A stretch of DNA of 53,724 nucleotides, taken from NCBI RefSeq assembly GCF_014647975.1, contig NZ_BMQF01000033.1:1-53724 (forward strand). Direction: 5' to 3'. The position numbers were made by a program, and so were the translations under genes. The notes beneath the pieces were generated by a model. The model made no database searches and was not told the DNA's origin. It worked only from the letters and a program-made list of their open reading frames with translations. The DNA is from Streptomyces fumigatiscleroticus (GTDB lineage Bacteria > Actinomycetota > Actinomycetes > Streptomycetales > Streptomycetaceae). Positions 17,264 to 25,331 of this stretch are shown in pieces; the stretch's first letter is position 1; each line of letters opens with the position of its first letter.

Positions 17264-18325
17264 TCAGCGGCCCGTCTTGGGGGCCTTCCAGCGGGCGATG
17301 CCGCGGGCCACCAGGTTGAGGATCATCACGAAGGCGATCAGGGTGAGCGATGCCGCCCAGGCGCGGTCGTACGCCGCACCGGCGCCCGCGCTGTTCGCGT
17401 ACTGCTGGTAGATGTACAGCGGCAGCGAGGCCTGGGCGCCCTCGAAGGGGTTGGCGTTGATGAGGGAGTTGCCCCACACCAGCAGCAGCACCGGTGCGGT
17501 CTCACCGGCGATACGGGCGATCGCGAGCATGATGCCGGTGGTGATGCCGCCGATCGAGGTCGGCAGGACCACCTTCAGGATGGTGCGCCACTTGGGCACG
17601 CCCAGCGCCAGGGAGGCCTCGCGCAGCTCGTTGGGGACGAGCTTGAGCATCTCCTCCGTGGAGCGGACGACGACCGGCATCATCAGGATGGCCAGGGCCA
17701 GGGAGCCGGCGAAGCCGAAGGGCTGCATCTCGAAGATCAGCATCAGGCTGAGGATGAAGAGACCGGCGACGATCGACGGGATGCCCGTCATGACGTCGAC
17801 GAAGAAGGTGACGGCCTTGGCGAGCCTGCCGCGCCCGTACTCCACCAGGTAGATCGCGGTGAGCACACCGATCGGCGCGGCGATCACGGTGGCCAGGCCG
17901 ACCTGCTCCAGGCTGCCGAGGATGGCGTGGTAGATGCCGCCGCCCGGCTCGGCGTCGGCGACCAGGCCCATCGAGTGGGTCAGGAAGTAGGGGTCGAGGA
18001 CCTTCATGCCGCGCGAGATGGTGGTCCAGACCAGGGAGACCAGCGGGATCACGGCGAGCAGGAAGGCGACCCAGACCAGCGAGGTGGCGACCCGGTCCTT
18101 GGCCTGGCGGCCGCCCTCGACACGGGCGGCGATGACGTACGTACCGAGGACGAAGACGATCGCGGCGATCAGGCCCCACTGGACGCGGCTGTCGAGACCG
18201 GCGGCCAGGCCGATGCCGACGGCGACCGCGATCGAGCCGGCCGCGATGGCCCAGGGGGACCACTTGGGCAGGCGGGCGCCGCGCAGGGTGCTGGGGCGCT
18301 TGTCGGTCAGGACGGCGTGGCTCAT
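17264..18325 (-). CDS. pstA: phosphate ABC transporter permease PstA
   Basis: A 353-residue permease with about eight hydrophobic segments. Two extra ones near the N-terminus (about residues 24-65) go beyond the usual six of PstA. The EAA-type loop that contacts PstB is visible as LREASLALGVPKWRTILKVV, and the IARIAGETAPVLLLV segment is typical of PstA. The start ATG overlaps the pstC stop as ATGA, indicating translational coupling. Confidence 0.94.
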   Translation of the reverse strand: MSHAVLTDKRPSTLRGARLPKWSPWAIAAGSIAVAVGIGLAAGLDSRVQWGLIAAIVFVLGTYVIAARVEGGRQAKDRVATSLVWVAFLLAVIPLVSLVWTTISRGMKVLDPYFLTHSMGLVADAEPGGGIYHAILGSLEQVGLATVIAAPIGVLTAIYLVEYGRGRLAKAVTFFVDVMTGIPSIVAGLFILSLMLIFEMQPFGFAGSLALAILMMPVVVRSTEEMLKLVPNELREASLALGVPKWRTILKVVLPTSIGGITTGIMLAIARIAGETAPVLLLVWGNSLINANPFEGAQASLPLYIYQQYANSAGAGAAYDRAWAASLTLIAFVMILNLVARGIARWKAPKTGR

Positions 18326-19329
18326 GCGTTGGCCCCCGAGTACTCCTTGCGGCGGGCGATGATCGCGCGGGCCGCGCCGTTGACCAGCAGGGTGATGACG
18401 AACAGGACCAGACCGGAGGCGATCAGCGCGTCGCGGCCCAGCTCGTCGGCCTCGCCGAACTTGCTGGCGATGTTCTGGGCGAAGGTGCCGCCGCCCGGGT
18501 CGAGCAGGCTGGTCTGGATGGTGAAGCTCGGGGAGAGCACGGTGGCCACGGCCATCGTCTCGCCGAGGGCGCGGCCGAGGCCGAGCATCGAGGCGGAGAT
18601 CACGCCGGAGCGGCCGAAGGGCAGGACCGCCATGCGGATCACCTCCCAGCGGGTGGCGCCCAGGGCGAGGGCGGCCTCCTCGTGCATCCGCGGGACCTGG
18701 CGGAAGACCTCGCGGCTCACGTTGGTGATGATCGGCAGGATCATGATCGCGAGCAGGATGCCGACGGTCAGCATCGAGCGGGGGGCGAGGCCGTCCCAGG
18801 AGAAGATGCCGGTCCAGCCGAGGTACTCGTCCAGCCAGCCGTTCAGGCCGTTCAGGTGCGGGACGAGGATCATGGCGCCCCACAGGCCGTAGACGATCGA
18901 CGGTACGGCGGCGAGCAGGTCGATCACGTACGCGATGGGGCCGGCGAGCCGGCGCGGGGCGTAGTGGGTCAGGAAAAGGGCGATGGCGACCGCGACCGGA
19001 ACCGCGATGACCATGGCGATGACCGAGGAGACGATCGTGCCGAAGGCCAGTACGGCGATGCCGAACTCCGGCGGGACCAGCCCGGTGTTCCACTCGAAGG
19101 TGGTGAGGAAGTTGGCGTCGTCCTTGCCGATGGCGATCGAGGCGCGGTAGGTGAGGAAGGCCGCGATCGCGGCCATGATCACCAGGAGCAGGATGCCCGA
19201 GCCGCGGGAGAGACCGAGGAAGATCCGGTCACCGGGGCGGGTGGCGCCGCGGGCGGCGCGCTTCTGCTCGACCGGGGACGGCTGCGGGGGCGGGGGAGGG
19301 GCGTCGGTTGTCTGTATGGATGTGTCCAT
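18322..19329 (-). CDS. pstC: phosphate ABC transporter permease PstC
   Basis: A 335-residue permease with six main membrane helices and a proline-rich cytoplasmic N-terminus (DAPPPPPQPSPVEQKR). The EAA loop is MHEEAALALGATRWEVIRMA, and GLGRALGETMAVATVL is characteristic of PstC. The ATG at 19329 is preferred to the in-frame start at 19356 because it begins the family-like sequence. It is separated from pstS by about 130 bases holding three hairpins. Confidence 0.94.
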   Translation of the reverse strand: MDTSIQTTDAPPPPPQPSPVEQKRAARGATRPGDRIFLGLSRGSGILLLVIMAAIAAFLTYRASIAIGKDDANFLTTFEWNTGLVPPEFGIAVLAFGTIVSSVIAMVIAVPVAVAIALFLTHYAPRRLAGPIAYVIDLLAAVPSIVYGLWGAMILVPHLNGLNGWLDEYLGWTGIFSWDGLAPRSMLTVGILLAIMILPIITNVSREVFRQVPRMHEEAALALGATRWEVIRMAVLPFGRSGVISASMLGLGRALGETMAVATVLSPSFTIQTSLLDPGGGTFAQNIASKFGEADELGRDALIASGLVLFVITLLVNGAARAIIARRKEYSGANA

Positions 19330-19350
19330 CGGGTTCTCCGGTCTGCGGGG

Positions 19351-19453
19351 CCGCACATGCCGTGCGGTCCTGCGGAGCCGTACACGGCATACGGCTCCTG
19401 GCGGCGGTGCACCGGACGGTGCGGCCCGGCCCCGGCGGGGGACCGGGCCGCAC
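19351..19453 (-). terminator. three hairpins between pstS and pstC
   Basis: Read in transcript order: an 11-bp stem right after the pstS stop (19419-19429 with 19443-19453), an 8-bp stem (19375-19382 with 19390-19397) and a 6-bp stem (19351-19356 with 19362-19367). None has a U-tract. They could act as partial terminators or 3'-end protectors, leaving more pstS than pstCAB message. Confidence 0.7.
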
Positions 19454-19458
19454 TCGGG

Positions 19459-20583
19459 TCAGCTCAGGCCCTCGATGGTGGTGCGGACCTTGGCGATGAT
19501 CTCGTCGGGGATGGGGGCGTAGCTGGCGTCGGCGAGGATCTTCTGGCCGTCCTCGCTGGCGATGTAGCGCAGGAACGCCTTGGTGGCGGGCAGGGTGTCC
19601 GCCTTGTTGCCCTTGTCGCAGACGATCTCGTAGGTGACCAGGACCATCGGGTAGGCGCCGTCGGCCTTGGTGCCGTAGTTCAGCTCCAGGGAGAGGTCCT
19701 GGCCGGTGCCGACGACCTTGGCCTCGGAGATGGCCTTGGTGGCGTTCTCGACGGTGGCCTTGACCGGCTCGGCGGCGCCCGTGTCCAGGTCGACCGTCTT
19801 GATGCCGTCCTTGGCGTACGACAGCTCGAAGTAGCCGATCGCGCCGTTGGTCTCCTTCACCTGCTGGGCCACGCCGGAGGAGCCGGACGCGGACTGGCCG
19901 CCGTCGGCCTGCCAGGCCTTGCCGCCCTCGTAGGGGAAGTCGCTCTTGGCGGTGGCGATCAGGTACTTGGTGAAGTTGTCGGTGGTGCCGGACTCGTCCG
20001 AGCGGTGGAACGCCTGGATCTTGAGGTCGGGCAGCTTGACGCCGGGGTTGAGCTTGGCGATCGCCGGGTCGTTCCACTTGGTGATCTTGTTGTTGAAGAT
20101 CTTGGCGAGCGTCGAGGCGTCCAGCGTGAGGCTGTCGACGCCGGAGACGTTGAAGCCGACCGCGATCGGGCCGCCGACCATCGGCAGGTCGATGCCCTGG
20201 CCGCCGGAACAGACCTTCTTGGAGGCGGTGACCTCGTCGGGCTTCAGCGCGGAGTCGGAACCGGCGAAGGCGACCTGCCCCTGGGTGAACGCGGTGACAC
20301 CGGCGCCGGAGCCGCCGCCCTTGTAGTTGATCTGCACGCCGCAGGCGGTGGAGAACTGCTTGACCCAGGCGTCGATCGCGTTCTTCTGCGCGGAGGAGCC
20401 GTCGGCGAGCAGCTGGCCCTTGGCGTCGTCGCACTTGATGGAGGAGGCCTGGGCGCTGGAGGAGGCACTGCTGCCGGTGCCGTCGCTGGTGTCGTCGGAG
20501 CCGCACGCCGTGAGGGCCAGGGCGCCGGAGACGGCGAGAGCACCGAGAGCGAGGGCCCGCCGGTTGGTGCGCTGAAGCTTCAC
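19459..20583 (-). CDS. pstS: phosphate-binding lipoprotein PstS
   Basis: A 374-residue lipoprotein that captures phosphate for the Pst transporter. The signal peptide ends in the lipobox LTAC near residue 26, followed by a Ser/Thr/Asp-rich tether. Phosphate-contact motifs are visible: DGSSAQKNAI, FAGSDSALK, FHRSDESGTTDNFTKYL and GAIGYFELSYA. The GTG start at 20583 has an AAGGAAC site 10 bases upstream and gives a proper signal peptide. A PHO-box array lies about 135 bases upstream. It is the first gene of pstSCAB. Confidence 0.95.
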   Translation of the reverse strand: MKLQRTNRRALALGALAVSGALALTACGSDDTSDGTGSSASSSAQASSIKCDDAKGQLLADGSSAQKNAIDAWVKQFSTACGVQINYKGGGSGAGVTAFTQGQVAFAGSDSALKPDEVTASKKVCSGGQGIDLPMVGGPIAVGFNVSGVDSLTLDASTLAKIFNNKITKWNDPAIAKLNPGVKLPDLKIQAFHRSDESGTTDNFTKYLIATAKSDFPYEGGKAWQADGGQSASGSSGVAQQVKETNGAIGYFELSYAKDGIKTVDLDTGAAEPVKATVENATKAISEAKVVGTGQDLSLELNYGTKADGAYPMVLVTYEIVCDKGNKADTLPATKAFLRYIASEDGQKILADASYAPIPDEIIAKVRTTIEGLS

Positions 20584-20716
20584 TTGAGGGTGTTCCTTCC
20601 TGGAGCCGCCGTCCTGATCGGCGGCGTGCGAAGTTCGGGAGGTGCCGCGGCACTTCACTCGATACGGACACCTTTTCGAGGTGCGACCCGTATCGCGTAA
20701 GGCCGAAATTAGGCAG

Positions 20717-20760
20717 AACAGGTGAAGCCGCCGATGGGCGTAAATGAACGAGGGGTGAAC
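20717..20760 (-). promoter_or_regulatory. PHO-box array upstream of pstS (PhoP binding)
   Basis: Four 11-base direct-repeat units in the direction of pstS: GTTCACCCCTC, GTTCATTTACG, CCCATCGGCGG and CTTCACCTGTT. The second fits the Streptomyces PHO unit G(G/T)TCAYYYR(G/C)G at all 11 positions and the others are degenerate. The 11-base phasing is exact. This predicts activation by PhoP under phosphate limitation. Confidence 0.85.
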
Positions 20761-20798
20761 CCCTGTGGACGGTGCGGTGAGGTCACGGAACGCTTACG

Positions 20799-21236
20799 TC
20801 AAGGACACAGGGTGGTCCCGGGCCGCCGGAGCGCGTCGAGGGCGTCGAGCAGCTCGCGGTCGCGGTGCTGGGTGAGCCGGTCGCGGGCCGCGGCCGGGGG
20901 GAGCCACAGGATGCGGTCCACCTCGTCGTTCGGGGTGAACGCGCCGGAGACGGCCTCGGCCGCCCAGTAGCGCACCTGCTTGGGGCGGCCGCCCGCCATA
21001 TAGCGCACGGTGGGCAGCTCGGCGCCCGGCGCGGCGGTGTGGCCGGTCTCCTCGGCCACCTCGCGCAGGGCGCCGGCGAGCGCGTCCTCGCCGCGCTTGA
21101 GCTTGCCCTTCGGCCAGGACCAGTCGTCGTACTTCGGCCGGTGGACGAGACAGACCTGAAGCCCGCCGTCGACCGGCGAGCGGCGCCACAGGACGCAGCC
21201 GGCCGCCAGAACGGTGCCGTCCATGGGAGAGCTCAC
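20799..21236 (-). CDS. Nudix (MutT-type) hydrolase
   Basis: A 145-residue single-domain Nudix protein. The complete Nudix box GX5EX7REUXEEXGU is present, from GKLKRGEDALAG to ALREVAEETGH, near residues 49-71. It hydrolyses nucleoside-diphosphate-linked substrates such as oxidised nucleotides; substrate cannot be told from sequence. It is short compared with mycobacterial MutT1, which carries an added phosphatase domain. Start is uncertain between GTG 21236 (GAGGAG 12 bases upstream) and ATG 21224. It lies between the pstS promoter region and the CHAD gene. Confidence 0.82.
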   Translation of the reverse strand: MSSPMDGTVLAAGCVLWRRSPVDGGLQVCLVHRPKYDDWSWPKGKLKRGEDALAGALREVAEETGHTAAPGAELPTVRYMAGGRPKQVRYWAAEAVSGAFTPNDEVDRILWLPPAAARDRLTQHRDRELLDALDALRRPGTTLCP

Positions 21237-21268
21237 CGGATGCTCACACTCCTCGGCTCGGTGTGCGG

Positions 21269-22513
21269 TCAGGACATGCCGACGGCTTCCCGCTGCCAGC
21301 ACCGCTGGAACGCGTACCGGGCCGCCTCCACCTCGTGCCGCTGGTCGGCGTGGAGGACACCGAGCGCGTACGCCGTCGCCGGTGCGATACGGGGCGTACG
21401 GGCCGCCTGGGACGCGGCGGACGCGGCCTCCGAGGCGTCGCGGTGGCGGTCCAGGGCCTCGCCGGCGCTCAGCAGCCGGAGGCCGACGGGTGCCGCACCG
21501 GCCGCACCGGCGGGCGTGTCCGGGCGGCCGTACAGCACCTCCAGCGCGTAGCGGTGCAGCCGCAGCAGCAGCCGGACCTGGTGCCAGGGCGCGTCCTGCG
21601 GATGCGGGGACGGGTCCGGGGACAGGCCGTGCACCAGCGCCTCCGCGTTGTACGGGCTGCCCGCGGTGACCAGGGGCAGCGCCGCGACGGCGGCGGTGAG
21701 CCGGTCCTCGGCCGCGGTGGCCAGCGGCAGCAGATCGGCGTCGGCCGCGGCGGGCGCCAGGGGCACCTCGCTGGCCAGCACGGCCACCTTGTCGGCGACC
21801 GCGTGGAAACGGCTTGAGCCCAGCGCCTGGAGGGCGGTGGAGTGGGCCCGGGTCCGGGCCAGCGTCAGCTGCCGGTCCAGCAGCGCGCCCGCCTTGGCCG
21901 CGCCCACCGTCAGACTGCCCCGGTCCGGACCGGCCGGGCGGCCCGCCGCTACGGCGCCGGGCGACTGGGCGGGGACCTTGCCGTCCGGGACCGTGCCGTC
22001 CGCGACGGCGGCACGGCCGTCCACGGTCACGCCGGTCACGCCGGTCAGGCCTGCCGCCCGGTCCGGGAACGGTGCCGAGCCCGACAGCCGGTGCAGGGCC
22101 AGCAGCAGCCGCTCCAGACGGGCCGCGTAGGCGTGCTCCAGCGCCAGCGTGCCCGACAGCCAGGCCAGTTCGGGGCGCATGCCCTCCGACCAGTCGGGGT
22201 CGAGGAGCGACTGGAAGGTGTGCAGGCTGCCGCTGATCCGGCGGGCCGCGCGGCGCAGCGCGCGGGCCGCGTCGACGGGGCCCTGAGGGCCGTCGCCGTT
22301 CTCCCGCGCTCTGGCCCTGCCGGGCGCGCTGTCGGCACCGGTCTCCCGGTGCAGGCGCAGCGCGCGGAGGAACTCCATGGCCTGGGCCCGCAGATAGTCC
22401 GCCAGGGCGTCCGCGGGAACGGGCGCGCCGGGCCGGTCGCGGTGCTCACGGGACGGAGCCGTGGACCAGGGCGCGGCCTGGGGTTCCGTCGGGTCAAGGT
22501 GTTGCTGTGCCAC
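21269..22513 (-). CDS. CHAD-domain protein (polyphosphate-associated)
   Basis: A 414-residue protein made largely of a CHAD domain: two long Arg/His-rich helical repeats with basic motifs such as VDAARALRRAARRISGSLHT, YAARLERLLLALHRLSG and HQVRLLLRLHRYALEVL. CHAD domains bind polyphosphate through this basic surface and can localise to polyphosphate granules. The start ATG lies inside the last codons of ppk (20-base overlap), so the two are translationally linked. There is no CYTH domain. A direct role in polyphosphate handling is inferred from the fold and the overlap. Confidence 0.85.
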   Translation of the reverse strand: MAQQHLDPTEPQAAPWSTAPSREHRDRPGAPVPADALADYLRAQAMEFLRALRLHRETGADSAPGRARARENGDGPQGPVDAARALRRAARRISGSLHTFQSLLDPDWSEGMRPELAWLSGTLALEHAYAARLERLLLALHRLSGSAPFPDRAAGLTGVTGVTVDGRAAVADGTVPDGKVPAQSPGAVAAGRPAGPDRGSLTVGAAKAGALLDRQLTLARTRAHSTALQALGSSRFHAVADKVAVLASEVPLAPAAADADLLPLATAAEDRLTAAVAALPLVTAGSPYNAEALVHGLSPDPSPHPQDAPWHQVRLLLRLHRYALEVLYGRPDTPAGAAGAAPVGLRLLSAGEALDRHRDASEAASAASQAARTPRIAPATAYALGVLHADQRHEVEAARYAFQRCWQREAVGMS

Positions 22514-24725
22514 GCCGGCGCCTCCGGGCGTCTATGAGCATCTCCTGGACGTTGCGCAGGGGCTGGCCGTCCGTGTCGGTCGCGTGCCGGGTCCACTCGC
22601 CGTCCGGGCCGAGGTGCCAGGACGCGGTGGCGTCGGACATGCCGGTCTCCAGCAGGCGGTTCAGGGCCGCCCGGTGGGACGGGTCGGTGACCCGCACCAG
22701 CGCTTCGATACGGCGGTCGAGGTTGCGGTGCATCATGTCGGCGCTGCCGATCCACACCTCGGGCTCGCCGCCGTTGCCGAAGGCGAAGACCCGGGAGTGC
22801 TCCAGGAAGCGGCCGAGGACGGACCGGACCCGTATGTTCTCGGACAGGCCCACCACGCCGGGGCGCAGCGCGCAGATGCCGCGTACCCAGACGTCGACCG
22901 GCACGCCCGCCTGGGACGCGCGGTACAGGGCGTCGACGACCGCCTCGTCGACCATCGAGTTGACCTTGATGCGGACATAGGCGGGACGTCCGGCACGGTG
23001 GTGCTGGATCTCCTTGCCGATCCGCGAGACCAGTCCGTCCCTGAGGGACTTGGGGGCGACCAGCAGACGCCGGTAGGTCTCCCGGCGCGAGTAGCCGGAC
23101 AGCCGGTTGAACAGGTCGGACAGGTCCGCGCCGACCTGCGGGTCGGCGGTGAGCAGGCCGAGGTCCTCGTAGAGGCGGGCCGTCTTGGGGTGGTAGTTGC
23201 CGGTGCCGACGTGGCTGTAGCGGCGCAGCGTCTCGCCCTCCTGGCGGACCACCAGCGACAGCTTGCAGTGCGTCTTCAGGCCGACCAGGCCGTAGACGAC
23301 GTGGCAGCCGGCCTCCTCCAGCTTGCGCGCCCACTTGATGTTGGCGTGCTCGTCGAAGCGGGCCTTGATCTCGACCAGCACCAGGACCTGCTTGCCGGAC
23401 TCGGCGGCCTCGATCAGCGCGTCGACTATCGGCGAGTCGCCCGAGGTCCGGTACAGCGTCTGCTTGATCGCCAGCACGTCCGGGTCCTGGGCCGCCTGCT
23501 CCAGGAAGGCCTGCACCGAGGTGGAGAAGGAGTCGTAGGGGTGGTGCAGCAGGACGTCGCGCTCGCGCAGCGCGGCGAAGATGTCCGGCGGCGACGCCGA
23601 CTCCACCTCGGCGAGGTCGCGGTGGGTGCCGGCGACGAACTTCGGGTACTTCAGCTCGGGCCGGTCCAGGCTGTGGATACGGAACAGTCCGGTGAGGTCC
23701 AGCGGGCCGGGCAGCGGGTACACCTCCGCCTCGGTGATCTTCAGCTCCCGCACCAGCAGGTCCAGCACCTCGCGGTCGATGGACTCCTCGACCTCCAGGC
23801 GCACCGGCGGCCCGAAGCGGCGCCGCATCAGCTCCTTCTCCAGGGCCTGGAGCAGGTTCTCGGCGTCGTCCTCCTCCACCTCCAGGTCCTCGTTGCGGGT
23901 GACCCGGAAGGCGTGGTGCTCCAGCACCTCCATCCCCGGGAACAGCTCCTCCAGGTGCGCGGCGATGACGTCCTCGATGGGGACGTACCGGCCCGGGGAG
24001 GCCTCCAGGAAGCGGGAGAGCAGCGGCGGCACCTTGACGCGGGCGAAGTGCCGGTGGCCGGTGACCGGGTTCCGTACCACCACGGCCAGGTTCAGGGAGA
24101 GGCCGGAGATGTACGGGAACGGGTGCGCGGGGTCGACGGCCAGCGGGGTCAGCACCGGGAAGATCTGGTGCCGGAAGAGCGTGAACAGGCGGGCCTGCTC
24201 CTTCTCCGTCAGCTCGTACCAGCGCACCAGGCCGATGTTCTCCTCGGCCAGGGCGGGGGCGACGTCCTCGTGGAAGCAGGCGGCGTGGCGGGCCATGAGC
24301 TCGCGGGAGCGGGCCCAGATCATCTCCAGCACCTCGCGCGGCTGGAGGCCGGAGGCGGAGCGGGTGGCGACGCCGGTGGTGATACGGCGCTTCAGGCCGG
24401 CGACCCGGACCATGAAGAACTCGTCCAGGTTGCTGGCGAAGATGGCGAGGAAGTTGGCGCGCTCCAGCAGGGGCGTGCCGGGATCCTCGGCGAGTTCGAG
24501 AACGCGTTCGTTGAACGCGAGCCAACTGCGCTCCCGGTCGAGGAAACGACCCTGCGGCAGCGGGGCACCGTCCGCCTGCGGCTCCTCGTAGACATCGAGG
24601 TCGGCATCGATGTCGGGCTCCAGATCGGAGACCGTGGAGGACACGGTGTGCGGGCGGTGCGCGGCGATGGAGCCCACGGAGGGCTGCGCGTGCTGGACCT
24701 GTGCCTGGGTGTTCGGCTGGCTCAT
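22494..24725 (-). CDS. ppk: polyphosphate kinase 1
   Basis: A 743-residue PPK1, which reversibly polymerises the gamma-phosphate of ATP into polyphosphate. The N domain starts at RFLDRERSWLAFNERVLELA near residue 58. The catalytic HxGTGNY motif is RRYSHVGTGNYHPKTARLYE near 485, and the second active-site block is GSADMMHRNLDRRIEALVRV near 650. An acidic, Gln/His-rich extension of about 55 residues precedes the conserved core. The ATG at 24725 gives MSQPNTQ. It overlaps the CHAD gene. A single PHO-like half site lies about 130 bases upstream. Confidence 0.95.
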   Translation of the reverse strand: MSQPNTQAQVQHAQPSVGSIAAHRPHTVSSTVSDLEPDIDADLDVYEEPQADGAPLPQGRFLDRERSWLAFNERVLELAEDPGTPLLERANFLAIFASNLDEFFMVRVAGLKRRITTGVATRSASGLQPREVLEMIWARSRELMARHAACFHEDVAPALAEENIGLVRWYELTEKEQARLFTLFRHQIFPVLTPLAVDPAHPFPYISGLSLNLAVVVRNPVTGHRHFARVKVPPLLSRFLEASPGRYVPIEDVIAAHLEELFPGMEVLEHHAFRVTRNEDLEVEEDDAENLLQALEKELMRRRFGPPVRLEVEESIDREVLDLLVRELKITEAEVYPLPGPLDLTGLFRIHSLDRPELKYPKFVAGTHRDLAEVESASPPDIFAALRERDVLLHHPYDSFSTSVQAFLEQAAQDPDVLAIKQTLYRTSGDSPIVDALIEAAESGKQVLVLVEIKARFDEHANIKWARKLEEAGCHVVYGLVGLKTHCKLSLVVRQEGETLRRYSHVGTGNYHPKTARLYEDLGLLTADPQVGADLSDLFNRLSGYSRRETYRRLLVAPKSLRDGLVSRIGKEIQHHRAGRPAYVRIKVNSMVDEAVVDALYRASQAGVPVDVWVRGICALRPGVVGLSENIRVRSVLGRFLEHSRVFAFGNGGEPEVWIGSADMMHRNLDRRIEALVRVTDPSHRAALNRLLETGMSDATASWHLGPDGEWTRHATDTDGQPLRNVQEMLIDARRRRRGTATP

Positions 24726-24854
24726 GGACCCATTCTTCCGCGCACGGGGCGACACGGGCGCGTCGGACAACGCGGGCGGGAGCGTCGCGGCACGGCGGGT
24801 GTCACCGTCTCCCGCGCTCCCCCCGAGGGACGGCGGAGGTTCTGGCACGGCGGG

Positions 24855-24865
24855 CTTCATTCAGC
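24855..24865 (+). promoter_or_regulatory. possible single PHO-like unit upstream of ppk
   Basis: CTTCATTCAGC matches the PHO unit consensus at 9 of 11 positions. It is on the strand opposite ppk, 130 bases before its start. No convincing flanking 11-base repeats accompany it, so confidence is low. Confidence 0.3.
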
Positions 24866-24977
24866 GAGCGTCGCAAGGCAGTCTGAATCGATGGTTACGG
24901 AGACATGACGTGCGGGATAGCGGGGGGCGGATCGCGGGCGTCTACAGCACGGGCCGGATGACGGCGACGGCTCGCGC

Positions 24978-25053
24978 GGACGGGCACCGCACGGGCGGGC
25001 ACCGCACGGGCGGGCACCACACGGGCGGGCACCACACGGGCGGGCACCGCACG
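24978..25053. repeat. 15-bp tandem repeat, about 5 copies
   Basis: Units of GGCGGGCACC(G/A)CACG follow each other without spacers. In one frame they read as TGGHR/TGGHH pentapeptides, but no credible gene covers them. Confidence 0.85.
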
Positions 25054-25331
25054 GCGCGGGGTGGGTGACGTGGGGTACCGGGGCCGCGCCGGGTGACGTG
25101 GGGCGCCGCGTCCGCGCCGGGTGACGTGGCGGGGCTGGCGGCGGGCGGTTCGGCTGCGGGCTGCGGCGCGAGGGGGCGGCAGGGGACCGGGCGCGCGTCG
25201 GGTGGTCCGTGCCCGTTCCGGGGGGTTTCGGCGGCGTAGGGGCGAGGGGGCCGTGGTCGTGGCTTCGCGCGCGCGGCCACGGCCCGGTGTCTCCGGTCCC
25301 GGGCGTCGGCGCCCGGGACCCGGGACGGCGC

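Larger units (their letters stand above)
24726..25331. other. non-coding interval upstream of ppk with short tandem repeats
   Basis: About 600 bases lie between ppk and the ABC permease. ORFs here are repetitive shadows with no ribosome-binding site. From about 24978 to 25053 there are five 15-base units (GGCGGGCACCGCACG with small changes). Three GGGTGACGTGG copies follow at about 31-36 base spacing up to 25135. The ppk promoter must lie in the part near 24726-24900. Confidence 0.6.

Noticed and set aside
18682..20700. 672-codon plus-strand ORF
   Set aside because: It is the reverse-strand shadow of pstC and pstS.
22461..24908. 815-codon plus-strand ORF
   Set aside because: It is antisense to ppk, whose catalytic motifs and length are complete. 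The translation is low-complexity Gly/Val/Gln/Arg typical of a shadow frame.
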